From positions 17,721,698-17,783,697 of the forward strand of contig CM022670.1 in NCBI GenBank assembly GCA_012295275.1: a DNA stretch of 62,000 bases, written 5' to 3'. A program made the position numbers and the translations under genes. The notes under the pieces were generated by a model. That model was not told the origin of the DNA and made no database searches. It worked only from the letters and a program-made list of their open reading frames with translations. The DNA is from Chrysomallon squamiferum. Taxonomy: Eukaryota; Mollusca; Gastropoda; Neomphalida; Peltospiridae. Numbering within the stretch: the first letter of the stretch is position 1; every line of letters begins with the position of its first letter. Shown here one piece after another: positions 22,101-33,895 of the stretch.

Positions 22101-22560
22101 CAACTTTTCAACAGAATAGTTTTCTTCCAAGTTGTAGATTTATGCTACGGGCGAAAAAAATCCCCTGTCCAATTGTTGCCGAAATGTTTGTCGCCGTTCG
22201 TCGAAGATTCACAAGCCCAGACTATATCTAACCTGGAGCGTCATACTTCTAAAACTGTCCCCTGGCACAAATGCAACCTGGTTATCATTTCTAATTCCAA
22301 GTGATTTTCATTCAAATTTTTGTTTTTTCTTGTCCCGCCCGATCGGCTCCGATTGGCTGATCGGTTTCCGAACTCGTATGATGGGAGGCGCCTAAAGCAA
22401 TGACCGAACCCAAGTTAGCTTTCCGCATAATAAATTTAACACAGCGACGAATGCCTCGTGATAAAATAGCCCGGTCAGATAATTGACACACGGAAACTTT
22501 TGGATTGGAATATTGGCAGATTCAGATCACAGAAGACCGCCACGCTGGGTGTGAGAGAGA
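22101..22560. promoter_or_regulatory. Candidate regulatory island with inverted CCAAT box
   Basis: Balanced block. CCGATCGG (22339-22346) is followed by CCGATTGGCTGATCGG (22349-22364), an inverted CCAAT box inside a 5-bp dyad (CCGAT/ATCGG). GGGAGGCGCC follows. A CCAAT box would fit a proximal promoter, but no exon or TATA context was found. Confidence 0.4.
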
Positions 22561-23190
22561 AACTGCTAATTCTAACTTCTTTTTTTTTTTTCAACAAGCA
22601 TTGCGTTTTCTTTTCTTTATCGTGTCTTCCAGTTTTCTTAACGGAGTTATCTTTCTTTGAAACTGTTTAGCGCGCCAGTAATCTCGTGTTCGTATTTTGA
22701 TAGAGGATAAGACGTAGAACAAAGAAGAAAACAGAGAAAGAAGAATAAGAAGAAGAAAAAATAATTAGAAAAATATAATGAAGACGTATAAGAAGATGAA
22801 CAAAGAAAGAAAGAAAGAAGAAATAATATAAAGCTACGAAGTAAAAAAAATTAATTAATAATCTTAGTTATCTCCCCGTGTTTCTTTAACACGACTATGA
22901 GTTAAACTGTAAACGAAACAAGACATTTTTGTTGTAGTCTCAAAATCCTTTTAACGCGTGGCTAGCAGACCACAAAAAAACATCCATACACCACCAGTTG
23001 TCGCTTCACCGGGGCCACTTATTTATTTCTCCTATAAGTTTATTTTTCTCAGACGTTTCCATTGAAGAGAGAGCGATGTAAATGAGACGATTACTGATAA
23101 ATAAAGAGGAAAATTTTCTGGTTATAGTTCGCTTGGTGTCTCATTGAAAAGTTTGTTAGAGCGAAGCGTATCACACTGAATAAAAGATTT
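22561..23190. other. Spacer and weak island
   Basis: AAG/AAA-rich stretch (22720-22850), then balanced DNA at 22880-23180 with TTCACCGGGGCCAC. No coding feature. Confidence 0.45.
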
Positions 23191-23511
23191 TAAAATATTA
23201 TTTTTTTATGATTAAGACGATGTTTTCATATGGGATGGGTTTTGAAATATATTTTATGTTGTTTGTTTGTTTTTTTTTTCCTTTTTTTTTTCTCCTGTTG
23301 TGGATAAAAATATTTAGGTTTGGAATAACGTATGAATTAATGGATTAGGGTAAAACGATAATAACTGTATATTGTGATGATGATAGCTGTGTTGTTAGTG
23401 ATCATCACAAACCATTATGATTGACAACAATAACTAATGATGATAAATGTTGTTGTTATGTAACTGATGGCGACATTGATGATAATAAATACGACAGTAT
23501 GAATAACAATA

Positions 23512-23512
<1 letters not shown>
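23191..23512. other. Spacer with small dyad
   Basis: T-rich DNA, then degenerate GAT/GTT units. TGTGATGAT (23373-23381) pairs with ATCATCACA (23401-23409) as a 9-bp stem. Confidence 0.55.
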
Positions 23513-23572
<60 letters not shown>

Positions 23573-23625
23573 TATGATTATTATGATTCTTTTCTTCTTC
23601 TTCTTCTTCTTCTTATTATTATTAT
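23513..23625 (+). repeat. AAT array then CTT/ATT
   Basis: AAT run (23513-23570), CTT units (23593-23614) and a short ATT run. Confidence 0.94.
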
Positions 23626-23710
23626 TTTGATTATGTTCTGAAACTATGTAATGATGTGTCTGTTTTGTTCTTTCTCTCTCTCTGTCTCTGGTTTTATCTC
23701 TGCCGGTCTG

Positions 23711-24119
<409 letters not shown>

Positions 24120-24345
24120 ATCTTCATCCATCCAAAGGTAAAACTGTCAGTCAAATTATTTTTAGAGACCATCCAGTTGTCTGTCCATCTACCAGTTCAT
24201 CCATCCGTACATGCAACTGTCCAGTCATCCATCTAGCCATCCTCCATCAGTTCATCCATTTATTCATCCCTCTGACCATCCATCCATCCATTCTTCTGAT
24301 CGTCCATCTCTTATCTTTATCCTTCTGTCCATCCATTATCTGTTA
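24120..24345 (+). repeat. Degenerate CATC/CCAT tetranucleotide array
   Basis: Repeated CCATCCAT, TTCATCCAT and CGTCCATC units, heavily mutated. The 77-aa frame of His/Pro/Ser is read-through. Confidence 0.85.
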
Positions 24346-24592
24346 TTCATCTATCTATATGTTGTGTGTATTACTGCATCCTTCTTTTTTCTATCTCGTC
24401 CGTATGTCCGTACAAGTGTCTGTGCATACATCATCGATTCCTAAAGTCAAGTCTCAGGAAATTAATTTGTTACATAATAATGTTCTGTCATATTACTCAG
24501 AGTGTAATTAGAAGCAGATGTTAAAATTACACAAAATACGTGAATAGCTTTCACACAAGACTTGTGGAAAAGTGAAAGTTATGGAACGTCAA
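24346..24592. other. Mixed spacer
   Basis: Unique sequence of moderate composition; nothing recognised. Confidence 0.5.
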
Positions 24593-24595
24593 CAT

Positions 24596-24639
<44 letters not shown>

Positions 24640-24753
24640 TTATCTGTTTATTTTATTTTATTTTATTTTATTTCATTTATTTATTTATTTATTTATTTAT
24701 TTATTTTATTTTATTTTATTTCATTTATTTATTTTATTTATTTATTTATTCAT

Positions 24754-24789
<36 letters not shown>

Positions 24790-24805
24790 TTTATTTAATT
24801 ATCTG
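24593..24805 (+). repeat. TTTA/TTTTA microsatellite, about 210 bp
   Basis: TTTA units with TTTTA and TTCA blocks. The block TATTTTATTTTATTTTATTT recurs near 24650 and 24702, suggesting an internal duplication. Confidence 0.95.
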
Positions 24806-25484
24806 TTTTGCATAAAGGCTTTCTGTAAAGGTATTCAAACACATAATATTTTCAAGATTTAACGCAGAATTAATAAATTCACATAAAAATAAAATTGATG
24901 GTAGATACCCAAACATTCAGTATAATTACTGGCTAATCCTGTGATTATTCTTAACTTGTATTTAATCCAGATTTTGTACCGCGCAGAACACAGCTCATTT
25001 GCTTCAAGCCATACACATTTATACATTTTACAACATTTGCCAAATCTGAATATTTTCTATAAAAAACAACACGATACGGTTTTAATTTTTATTTTAATTT
25101 TTAATTTTTATAAAACTGTAATTATGAATCACTCAGTTGTTTTTTTCAGTCATTATCTGTGTATATGTCTGACATACTAATTATTTAACTTTTGTACTGG
25201 TGAAAGTATGATTTAATATTTCATGGAACAAACTTCTATACAATATTACAAACGAAGAACTCAGAATAAAATATTAAAATATTAAAGAAATTCAGTTAAT
25301 TTATACGTTTTCTTTTCACCCTCTCTTTATTATAGAGAATCGTGAGAAGAAAATGTGAAGAGTATTTTTATTATCTATAAATATAACTAACAGAGAAGGG
25401 TAATAAATAATCTGGAACGTTCAATGATCTCTGTTTTGGGCACAGAAAAAGTGAAACAGTAAAATTACTCATCCAACTGAAATA
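24806..25484. other. A+T-rich spacer
   Basis: Unique A+T-rich DNA. A 79-aa plus frame has no domain. Confidence 0.55.
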
Positions 25485-25725
25485 AAACAAATTTCAAATT
25501 AAATCTACTGAGCGAATTTAAAACAAATTTCAGACTAAACCAGTTATAAGTAAATTTTAACAAATTTCCAACTAAAGCTACCATTATTAAATTTAAACAA
25601 ACTTCACATTAAAGTGGTATTAGAAAATTTCAACAAATTTCAGACTAAACTTCTACTATAAAAATGTTTTAACGAATTTTAGACAACAAAACTGCTGTTA
25701 GAAAATTTTAACAAAGTGAGAGTTT
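25485..25725 (+). repeat. A+T-rich minisatellite, 36-39 bp unit
   Basis: About seven diverged copies of a unit centred on ACAAATTTCAGACTAAA. Starts lie near 25487, 25523, 25560, 25597, 25633, 25672 and 25711. Confidence 0.82.
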
Positions 25726-26270
25726 CTAAAAGGACTCTAGCTTCTCCAGATGTTTATGAAATTAGAAAGGTATTAGGATCGCCTCTTGGTGACAGCTCCT
25801 TCCAGAGTTTTCTTCTTCTGAACGTCTAACCAACTTGGACTGCCAGCCAAAGCAGAATCACTCATCTTTTATTGCTCTCGGGTTTTGATGTTGAAAATTA
25901 ATTAAACGTTATTTCAATTAATACATTAACTGGTTTTATTTTATTTTATTTTATATATATATATGTATAATATTTTTACCTGGTACCAAGTTACGATTTC
26001 TGTACCCACCAACCTTGAATCCCATGACTCAATCACAAAACTAGGTAACTGCTACTTAACTTTCTAGTACACTTAATTATAACTTTTTATGATACTTATT
26101 AAAATACCAAGAACTTCTTCAGCAAATGAAATTACTACGAGGCATTTGTAATCTTTAAATAGTGGACCGAGGCAAATATTTTTTGTTTTAATGAAATTTT
26201 ATGCGTAAACAGGAAAAGTTCAGACAGTGTAACGATTGCTTGACTGAAATGGAAAAATTAAAACAGATTT
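25726..26270. other. Mixed to A+T-rich spacer
   Basis: Slightly balanced at 25730-25870 and 25980-26050. No gene recognised. Confidence 0.5.
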
Positions 26271-26336
<66 letters not shown>

Positions 26337-26347
26337 GTAATAATAAA
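26271..26347 (+). repeat. (AAT)n microsatellite
   Basis: AAT array of about 25 units with one AGT variant near its end. Confidence 0.96.
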
Positions 26348-26551
26348 TTTAAAAAGTTGGAAAACAAAAGTTAAATTTATTAAAATTTATAAGGCGATCG
26401 TGAAATATTAGTTTATGTTATCATTTACAAAATATACAAAAAAATCTTCGGCAATTCAAATACAAGTTCTGTTTGTTGTCCTTAGAAAGAATCAGCAAAC
26501 ACTGTATTAATTAACGACTGTGTTTGTTTGTTATTAGTTTGTTTCTTTGTT
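26348..26551. other. A+T-rich spacer
   Basis: Unique; nothing recognised. Confidence 0.55.
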
Positions 26552-26558
26552 TGTATAT

Positions 26559-26613
<55 letters not shown>

Positions 26614-26758
26614 TTAGTTAGTTACTTTATCTATTTTATCTATTTGTTTATTCATTCATTAATTCGTTCGTTCGTATGTTTTTTATTTATAAATTTATAT
26701 AATTATTTATTTATTTCATATGCATTTTTTGGTTTAAATATTTATTTATTTATTTATT

Positions 26759-26823
<65 letters not shown>
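26552..26823 (+). repeat. TTTA, TTCG-like and ATT arrays
   Basis: TTTA array (about 26555-26614), degenerate TTCA/TTCG units, second TTTA array (26738-26769) and ATT array (26769-26823). Confidence 0.95.
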
Positions 26824-26824
<1 letters not shown>

Positions 26825-27147
26825 TATCGTATGTAAGTTAAAAAAGACAAAAGTAAATAATGCAAAAAGAAAAATCAGTTTTCGTCTTGTATTCTGTGTA
26901 AAAACATTTTATTACAAATGATAAATTAATAAAAAAAATTATATCTGTTACAGAATTATTGAGACAACAAAAATCAGGAAAATATTCATCTTTATTTCAT
27001 TCAGTTTTTCGTCTATCTTACTTTCTTTCCACCTAACAGTGGTTTTGTTTCTGTAATTTTGTTTTTCTTTTTTGGTAATTATAGATAATAAAAAGGAAAA
27101 TATTCATGAATTATTAAACTTGACTCTTCTATATCATGCTAATTGTT

Positions 27148-27150
<3 letters not shown>
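26824..27150. other. A+T-rich spacer
   Basis: Unique; nothing recognised. Confidence 0.55.
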
Positions 27151-27194
<44 letters not shown>

Positions 27195-27275
27195 ATAATA
27201 ATAATAGTAATAACAATAACTACAGTAACACTGTCAATAACAGACAAACAACAGCAACAACAACAAAAAACTAAA
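27151..27275 (+). repeat. (ACT)n then AAT/AAC units
   Basis: ACT array (27151-27194) followed by AAT, AAC and CAA units. Confidence 0.94.
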
Positions 27276-27690
27276 CAAATATTATAGACGAACGAGTTGA
27301 AAAAATACGTAAGTAAGTAAACATTTCTCTCCCTGTCTGAACTGCCATACATAACGTAACGTAACATAGCTTCTACTGCTAACTCTTTTGCTAGCTATCT
27401 GCTAATGGTTGCATCTTGATGTATATTTCTAAGAGATAAAACACGTTATAAAAATACCATCAGCCTTCATCGCGCATTCACCTAAGTATGCATTATGTAC
27501 ATCATTACGTGAGGACTGGAGCCCGCAGCCATACATTAACCTTCAATAACAAGCTAGATTAGTGCTAATATAACATTATAACACGTCTCCCACCACACTT
27601 TCATATTTCATTTATCACAGAGCAAATCTCTGAACAAAACAGTGGCAGGTTATTTTTAAAATTGTCTTTCCGTTTTAAGTCAGATCTCTC
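27276..27690. other. Mixed spacer
   Basis: Unique sequence with a direct repeat of AACGT near 27352 and a balanced patch at 27450-27540. No gene recognised. Confidence 0.5.
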
Positions 27691-27696
27691 TCTCTC

Positions 27697-27882
<186 letters not shown>

Positions 27883-28560
27883 CAAGTATATAATAATATA
27901 TGTGTATGAGTTTGTGTGTGAGTGTGTGTGTACCAGACTTGTTGAAATGTTATCAGTTTTGTAAAACAAATAAATAAACAAACAAACAAATAAATAAATA
28001 AATAAATGCAAATAACATTTCTTCACACAAATAGCAGTTATATTTTTTAACTTTTCAAATATTTCCAAACTGAAATTTATAAAAAAAAAAAAATGTTAAC
28101 TATTAAAAAATTCTAGCAAACATCCTCATAATAATTTTTTATTTATCTATTTTAGTGAACATGAAAGCTAAATTACATATTTAGACATAAAAATAAAATT
28201 AACTTAAGTAAAGGCGAAGTTGCAAGAAACTTTTCAAATTTCATTTTGTAATTTATTAAAATAAATAAATGAATTCTCTTCGGAATAATAAAGAAACATG
28301 AATGAAATTATTTTCAAAGTAACTATTTCTCAGAAAACCTGATATAATTTTGTTTTTCTTGATATTTTTTGTATTTAAGGTTTCTTTAGAAAGTGGGTAT
28401 TAAAAAAATAATAATAATAAAATAAATAAATAAAAATAAAAATCGCAACCAATAAAAATTGGACTGGTAAATTATTTGTAAGTTAAGATAGTTCAGAAAG
28501 ATTACGATCATAAAAAACAAAAAAACAAATTTTTTTATTTTTTTAAAAATTATAAATAAA
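27883..28560. other. A+T-rich spacer with AAAC/AAAT tract
   Basis: AAAT/AAAC units at 27967-28006, an A run near 28080, then A+T-rich unique DNA. Nothing recognised. Confidence 0.55.
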
Positions 28561-29260
28561 AATAAATAAAACTAATCCCCCGCGAATTTCCCCAAACTGC
28601 AAAAATGTACGATGGTCATTTCTAGTGTTTCTCTATTTCTTTGCTTTCCCGCCGTTTTCACGCGCCAATTCAAGTTTCACATTGCTAAGTGGCGGAATAT
28701 CTTGTGTGTAGAGAAAAACACTCTTTGTTTGATTCTCAAACTTGCCGCGAGACCACGCCACGAAAACACCTGCCTTTTGCCCTATTATCTTGTCAACATT
28801 CATAAAACGATGATCGAAAAATTGTCCAGCGACTATCGCTTGCTTTCCTACTCGTAATGGACGCACCAGCCAAAGAGGAGATTGCTTCTTCAATATTTAA
28901 TTCCCATCAAATATTATGGTCCTCCCGGCAACATCCCTTTCCAGAAATCTAATTGCGTGACCCCGAGTCAACTGTTATCAAGCGCGGTCTGGGCTCATTT
29001 GGGGTGCATGTTCGTGCACAAGCTGCAAATTGACATTGACGGGCTCGTTAAGCGACTTCAGTTATTGATACGCGACTGATGTCGGCCGCTTCTTGTCACA
29101 GACCCAGTGTCGAGTGTCAGCTTGCATCGTTTGGTTATTTCTCTACGTCACATTCCCAGTTCCTTGGTTATCTGCCGTTATGACGTCGTATTAGTTAAAA
29201 GTTTGGGTTACGTTCGTTAAAATGTTGCAGATGTTTAAGAACAGTATTACGTTGACAAAT
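28561..29260. promoter_or_regulatory. Large candidate regulatory island, about 700 bp
   Basis: The longest balanced, microsatellite-free block, with undepleted CG. Motifs include TTTCCCGCCG (E2F-like), GCGCCAATTCAAG, AAGTGGCGG and TTATGACGTCGTAT. Open frames of 65-86 aa exist in three registers on both strands, which points to chance openness in balanced DNA. The 86-aa minus frame (28633-28893) looks the most protein-like but has no recognised domain. Confidence 0.42.
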
Positions 29261-29614
29261 AACAACGTATAGCACTATGGCAACAGTGTGATAAAGAATT
29301 ACTACTGCTACTACGACGACTGCGTCTACTACTAACAATAATAACACCGCTATTACACTATCACCACTACACCATAAAGTGAACCCAATAATAACAACAA
29401 ACTAAATGAATAACATCTGTATATTTTTTACGTATATATATCGAATGTATGCCTTTCACCGTAATAGAAATATTATATCTTCTTATAAAATCACGTCATC
29501 GGTAATGTTTTAATAATTTATTTACAGTTAGAACATTGGATAAACATTAATAACAGTAACAAAGAACGACGATGACAACAACAACAATAATAATAAAAAT
29601 AACAACAACAGTAA
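29261..29614. repeat. Worn ACT/AAC/AAT triplets in A+T-rich DNA
   Basis: Degenerate ACT/ACG units (29300-29400) and AAC/AAT units (29575-29614) flank A+T-rich unique DNA. Confidence 0.75.
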
Positions 29615-29750
29615 CAATAATAATCTAAAGTCATCTAAACTTTTCATTCTTCATCCATCCATGTATACCTTGACAACCATGTTTATAACTGCGTGACGTC
29701 ATACTATTATTTATTATTGCAGACAGCGTCATTTCTAAGTAAGACAAATA
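29615..29750 (+). repeat. Dispersed repeat, copy A
   Basis: Shares TGACGT(C/T)ATACTATT, a pyrimidine-rich stretch ending CAG or ACAG, and CGTCATTTCT followed by GTAAGA with 33880-33993. Both copies abut an AAT/AAC tract ending in AATCTAA. The pair behaves like a diverged dispersed element of about 90 bp. Family unknown. Confidence 0.6.
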
Positions 29751-29990
29751 CATTTTTGTTATAAATAATTAAAAATTTTAGATATCATCGTTTGAATGTC
29801 AGGAGATTTGGTAAGCTATAGCTTCACACACCACAGGTAAGTCCGTTCATAGGAAATTAGTAAACAATAGTTTATTTTTGAATAATAATAATACAAAAAT
29901 GTTTATAAAAATCACTAGCAGTCTTTCAACCGTCTTTTCACTGAAAGTCTGTTTTTTCATTTATAAACGAAAACAGTACTATATTGACAT
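29751..29990. other. A+T-rich spacer with consensus splice donor
   Basis: CACAGGTAAGTCC at about 29832-29844 is a perfect CAG/GTAAGT 5-prime splice site, but the upstream sequence has no credible exon. Confidence 0.45.
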
Positions 29991-30066
29991 AGATAGATAG
30001 ATGGATAGACAGATAGAATAAGATAGATAGATAGATAGACAGATAGATAGATAGATAGACAGACAG
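29991..30066 (+). repeat. GATA/GACA tetranucleotide array
   Basis: GATA units with GACA and GATG variants. Confidence 0.93.
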
Positions 30067-30350
30067 CTAGTTATACAGAGATATATATATATATATATTT
30101 AGAAAGACAGACATACAAACAGAAACAAATAGAAAAAGAGACAGAGAGACACAAAGAGAAACAGACAGGGAGTGAGGGAAACAGAGGTGATAAAGACACA
30201 GAGTATCGGAACACGACGTATCAATATACGTTTTTGTCGTTTCTTCGTGTTTGACTGATTTAACACACGAAGAACCTTTAAAACGACGCCTCTCACTAAC
30301 TGAACAGCACTGAACACACGAAACAACATTTACATTCCATAACAACTTCT
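30067..30350. other. Purine-rich spacer
   Basis: Short TA run then GACA/GAGA-like purine-rich DNA, becoming balanced after 30190. Frames on the minus strand have no domain. Confidence 0.5.
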
Positions 30351-30670
30351 TTCATCACTGACACATTCGCACTTCCACCTGGCGGTATTTAACTCTGTCA
30401 AACTCCGTTAATGTTCCCCTGCACACCAAGTCAAAAACCAATCAATCACTTGCTCTGAGCGGGCGCCATTTTTTGTAATAAACCGTTATAAGTTTCCGTC
30501 GTGATAAAGATACCGTTACATTGCCCGCTTCTGTAGATACTTCTACAGAAGAACTCTGATAACGGTAAATGGATAGTTGTTTCTGCAGCGTACACACGTA
30601 ACGCGGTTTTCCCTTTGATGTTAACAAAAAGTGTTTAACAACGCCTGGACGTTCTATTTACTTCCAGCGA
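30351..30670. promoter_or_regulatory. Candidate regulatory island with hairpin
   Basis: Balanced block. AATCAATCA near 30440 is PBC/Hox-like; GGCGCCATTTTT (30462-30473) is a minus-strand YY1-like AAATGGCGCC. CTTCTGTAGA (30528-30537) and TCTACAGAAG (30542-30551) are exact inverted arms with a 4-nt loop. TACCGTTA upstream pairs with TAACGGTA downstream, extending the dyad. Confidence 0.4.
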
Positions 30671-30719
30671 GAAATGTGAACGCTTAAAAGGATGCTGACG
30701 TCTGGACAATGTGGAAGAC

Positions 30720-30785
30720 AGTAATGTGGAAAATCGTACACAGACAGAAATTCAGAGATACAGGCAGACAAATAGACAGATAGAT

Positions 30786-30816
<31 letters not shown>

Positions 30817-30933
30817 TAGAAGGATAGACAGTAGAAATATATACAGATAGATAGATGGACAGACAGACAGATAAATAAATAGATAGAAAGTCGACAGATA
30901 GATATATAGATGGAATCTAGGTAGGTAGGCAGG

Positions 30934-30970
<37 letters not shown>

Positions 30971-31035
30971 GGATAGACATAGACATATATATATATATAG
31001 ATATAAAGATCGACCGATAGATAGATAAACAGACA
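30720..31035 (+). repeat. GATA/GACA array, about 300 bp
   Basis: GATA and GACA tetramers with GATG and GTAG variants, and an internal TA run near 30986. The 160-245-aa minus frames (Tyr/Leu/Ser/Ile) come from this array. Confidence 0.94.
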
Positions 31036-31360
31036 GATATACAAAGATACAGATGCACAGACAGAGAGAAACGGATATATACATGAATAGTCAAATAGAG
31101 AGAATGGATGAGAAAGATAAGAGAAAGAGAGAGAAGACAAGTGAGTGGTTTCTGGATGTTCTGTTTTCTGCAGACGTCTGCCGTGTGAGCAGATGTAGTA
31201 ACATTAGCACGTCTTGTGTGAACTGACCGCACAGGATGTTTCTGCGCGAAGCTAAATAAACCGCAAATAGTTTGTCGTATGTATAAATAATAATACACAG
31301 ATTTTAATGGATAGGCGTAGAAGGATAAATACAGGGGAACGTGAAACCAGCGTACCTCTA
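31036..31360. other. Mixed spacer
   Basis: Purine-rich then balanced (31140-31270); nothing recognised. Confidence 0.5.
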
Positions 31361-31568
31361 CATTTATACACATACATACATATACACATACATACATACA
31401 TACATATACACATACATACATACATACACATATACATTTATAAGTTAGTAGTGGTACTACATAGTAGTATGGTGTGATTTCATGGTTGTAGTAGTAGTAA
31501 TAGTAGTAGTTACAGCAGCAGCAGCAGCAGTGGTGGTAGTAGTAGTAGTAGTAGAAGTAGTAGTAGTG
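31361..31568 (+). repeat. CATA array then AGT/AGC array
   Basis: CATA/CACATA units (31370-31436) and AGT with AGC and GGT variants (31485-31568). Confidence 0.93.
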
Positions 31569-31883
31569 GAATATCTATCAGGCCATTTATTCTGAAAGGA
31601 TTCAAATTCTGGGAATAAGGCTTCATACGTATATACATCTATATCTATATATATATATATATAACAATAAAAAGAATGAAACTGTTTAACACAAATAAAT
31701 TATTACACACAAAAAGGCAGTTTTCAAAATGTTCTGGTTTGTAGCAGTGGTTTGTAGTATTGGTGGTGGTTTGATATTAGTTACAGTGTACTGATCATGA
31801 TTTCGGTATTGTTAACAACAATTTAGAAACCAGCTTTGATATTAATTTTCCTATTACGTGTAACCAACATTTCAGTATGGTAC
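31569..31883. other. A+T-rich spacer
   Basis: Includes a short TA run (31646-31663) and GGT units near 31760. No gene. Confidence 0.5.
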
Positions 31884-32138
31884 ATATCTGTACAAATATA
31901 AAACTCCCCTATCTGTACAAATATAAAATGAGCATTCCCCAACTGTACACATATGAAATTCCCCAGTTGTACAAATATAAAATTTGCCTATCTGTACAAA
32001 TATAAAATGAGCATTCCCCTAACTGTAGAAATATAAAATTCCCCTAGTTGTGGAAATATAAAATTCCCCTCTCTGTACTAATATAAAATGAGAATTTACC
32101 TATCTGTACAAATGTAGAATGAGCACTGACCTATCTGT
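31884..32138 (+). repeat. Minisatellite with alternating 25- and 31-bp units
   Basis: Nine units start at 31888, 31913, 31943, 31967, 31992, 32023, 32048, 32073 and 32104, stepping 25, 30, 24, 25, 31, 25, 25 and 31. All carry CTGTACAAATATAAAA; long units add a TGAGCA insert before the CCCC. Long units recur every third position early on, a higher-order pattern. Confidence 0.9.
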
Positions 32139-32520
32139 CTTAGCTAACGTGACATGAGTAAATATTTCTAACACAAGTAAACACAGACACGCTGAATTCG
32201 ACAAGAACTCCATCCAAACACTTAATACGTACACCTTATCTCCCAGTCTGACACTGCGCTGTTAACAATCAATTTAACAAGAGTTATTGTGTGTATTAGG
32301 TTACAAATTGTGTGTTTATTACGACCAGTAGCTTAAAAGCATTTACATATATGTAGTTATGTGTGGTGATTTCGCGCATTCACTTTCTGCACGGTTAACG
32401 TGTAGGTTTTTGTGAAGTGAAGTCGTCACGTGATGTAAAAAGAAAGTTTAATTAATTTAAAACTGGAACTGCAGAGAGAGTGGAATAGGATTTGTTGAAT
32501 TTTATGAATTTAGGAACATT
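32139..32520. other. Balanced spacer with TCACGTGA
   Basis: Moderately balanced unique DNA. TCACGTGA at 32426-32433 follows GTGAAGTGAAG. No frame of note. Confidence 0.45.
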
Positions 32521-32539
32521 TAATTTTTAATGTCTAATA

Positions 32540-32547
32540 GCAGTAAT

Positions 32548-32626
<79 letters not shown>

Positions 32627-32672
32627 ATAGCAGTAGTAGGAGCAGCAAAAGCAGCAAAAGAAAAAATGACAG

Positions 32673-32725
<53 letters not shown>

Positions 32726-32835
32726 ATCTTATGAAATACCGAAAAGAAATTAAAAAAACAAGTAAACAAACAAATAAATAAACAAACAAACAAACAAACA
32801 AATAAATAAACAAATAAATAAACAAACAAACGAAC
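32540..32835 (+). repeat. ATT, AGT, GT and AAAC microsatellites
   Basis: ATT (32550-32577), AGT (32578-32626), GT (about 32676-32713) and AAAC/AAAT (about 32758-32830). Confidence 0.95.
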
Positions 32836-32919
32836 AAAAAACAATCAAAATCTTCTAGTGTTTTAAATAGCTGAAATGACGATGATAATAAAATTCACAC
32901 AAGTGTTTGAGTAACGAAT

Positions 32920-33310
32920 GACAAGCACACGGGAGACAGGACACACGCTGCTATATATTTCTCATTCCAGTGTTTAAAAAAGAATTTGTGACAGTTTGTT
33001 CTTTTGTCTAGTGACAGTTTCTCTATTTCGGTGCACGAAAAAGCTGATATATGCGTCATTCTCCTGGTACACATCCCTTTCCTTCAAACAAAGCACCTGA
33101 CTTTTATAGGTAACGCACAGGATATAAATCAGCTCGGAAATCCAGCACAACAGACAGAAAGTTCGTTTGAAATCAACAGCCAGGTTAATTACGCGTGATG
33201 CTTTAATCCGATCCACCAACATTACTCTTAATAATTACCTGATAAAGATTAACGCACCTGGATGGATTAATATACCGTGAATGATTAACACACATTTATA
33301 GCAACAACAA
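32920..33310. promoter_or_regulatory. Candidate regulatory island
   Basis: Balanced block with A+T homeodomain-type cores: TTTTATAGG (Hox-like), AGGTTAATTACGCG, AAGATTAACGC and GGATTAAT, plus CACCTG E-boxes. Two frames on opposite strands cover the same bases, so neither is supported. Confidence 0.4.
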
Positions 33311-33378
33311 AAAAATATATATAAAAGAATAAAAAGAAAATATTTTATATCAACGTAGCTGCTATAAAAATAAAACAA

Positions 33379-33379
<1 letters not shown>

Positions 33380-33406
<27 letters not shown>
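33380..33406 (+). repeat. Poly-A tract
   Basis: About 27 A residues. Confidence 0.95.
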
Positions 33407-33409
<3 letters not shown>

Positions 33410-33414
33410 AAAAG

Positions 33415-33700
33415 ATGAAACTGATTGCATTTACTGATAACCCATTGAATTCAAGGCTCTCTTTTCGCTCCTTTTCCCTCGAGACGTAATTCGTTTATTG
33501 TTTTATTTCTTTTCTACGCTATTAAGACCACTGGGTAATGGACACCACACCTGCTGTAACAGGTAAGATATCTAGGTGTGATATCGATGACGCTGGGCTC
33601 ACTTTGAAGTCGTTCTGGAAATAACGGTATAATGCTCTTCCAGTGAAAATATGCCAGGGGGGGCGAAATTCATTGTATTGTGTGTGTGACAAGCAAAGTC
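33415..33700. promoter_or_regulatory. Candidate regulatory island with T-box-like pair
   Basis: CCACACCT (33545-33552) and AGGTGTGA (33574-33581) are T-box half-site-like and inverted, 21 bp apart. Between them are CACCTG and CAGGTA E-box-like sequences. A G run (33658-33663) closes the block. Confidence 0.4.
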
Positions 33701-33777
33701 ATAAACGTGAAATTACGTCTATAGTGAAACATTTTAAATGTATTGTTTAATATGTATGTTGATTACGTTCAGAAATT

Positions 33778-33805
33778 GAAGAAGAAGAAGAAGAATAACG
33801 ATAGC

Positions 33806-33870
<65 letters not shown>

Positions 33871-33895
33871 CAACAACAACAACAACAACAACAAT
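33778..33895 (+). repeat. AAG, AAT and AAC arrays
   Basis: Short GAA run, AAT array (33808-33867) and AAC array (33866-33894). The 63-aa Asn-rich frame is an artefact. Confidence 0.95.

Noticed and set aside
23341-23350. Possible telomere-like TTAGGG
   Set aside because: Single occurrence, no tandem array.
28633-28893. 86-aa minus-strand frame that looks protein-like
   Set aside because: Overlapped by open frames in other registers and on the other strand; no splice signals or recognised family.
30684-31421. 245-aa minus-strand frame, the longest in the window
   Set aside because: Made of translated GATA/GACA and CATA repeats (Tyr/Leu/Ser/Ile, Cys/Val); no domain.
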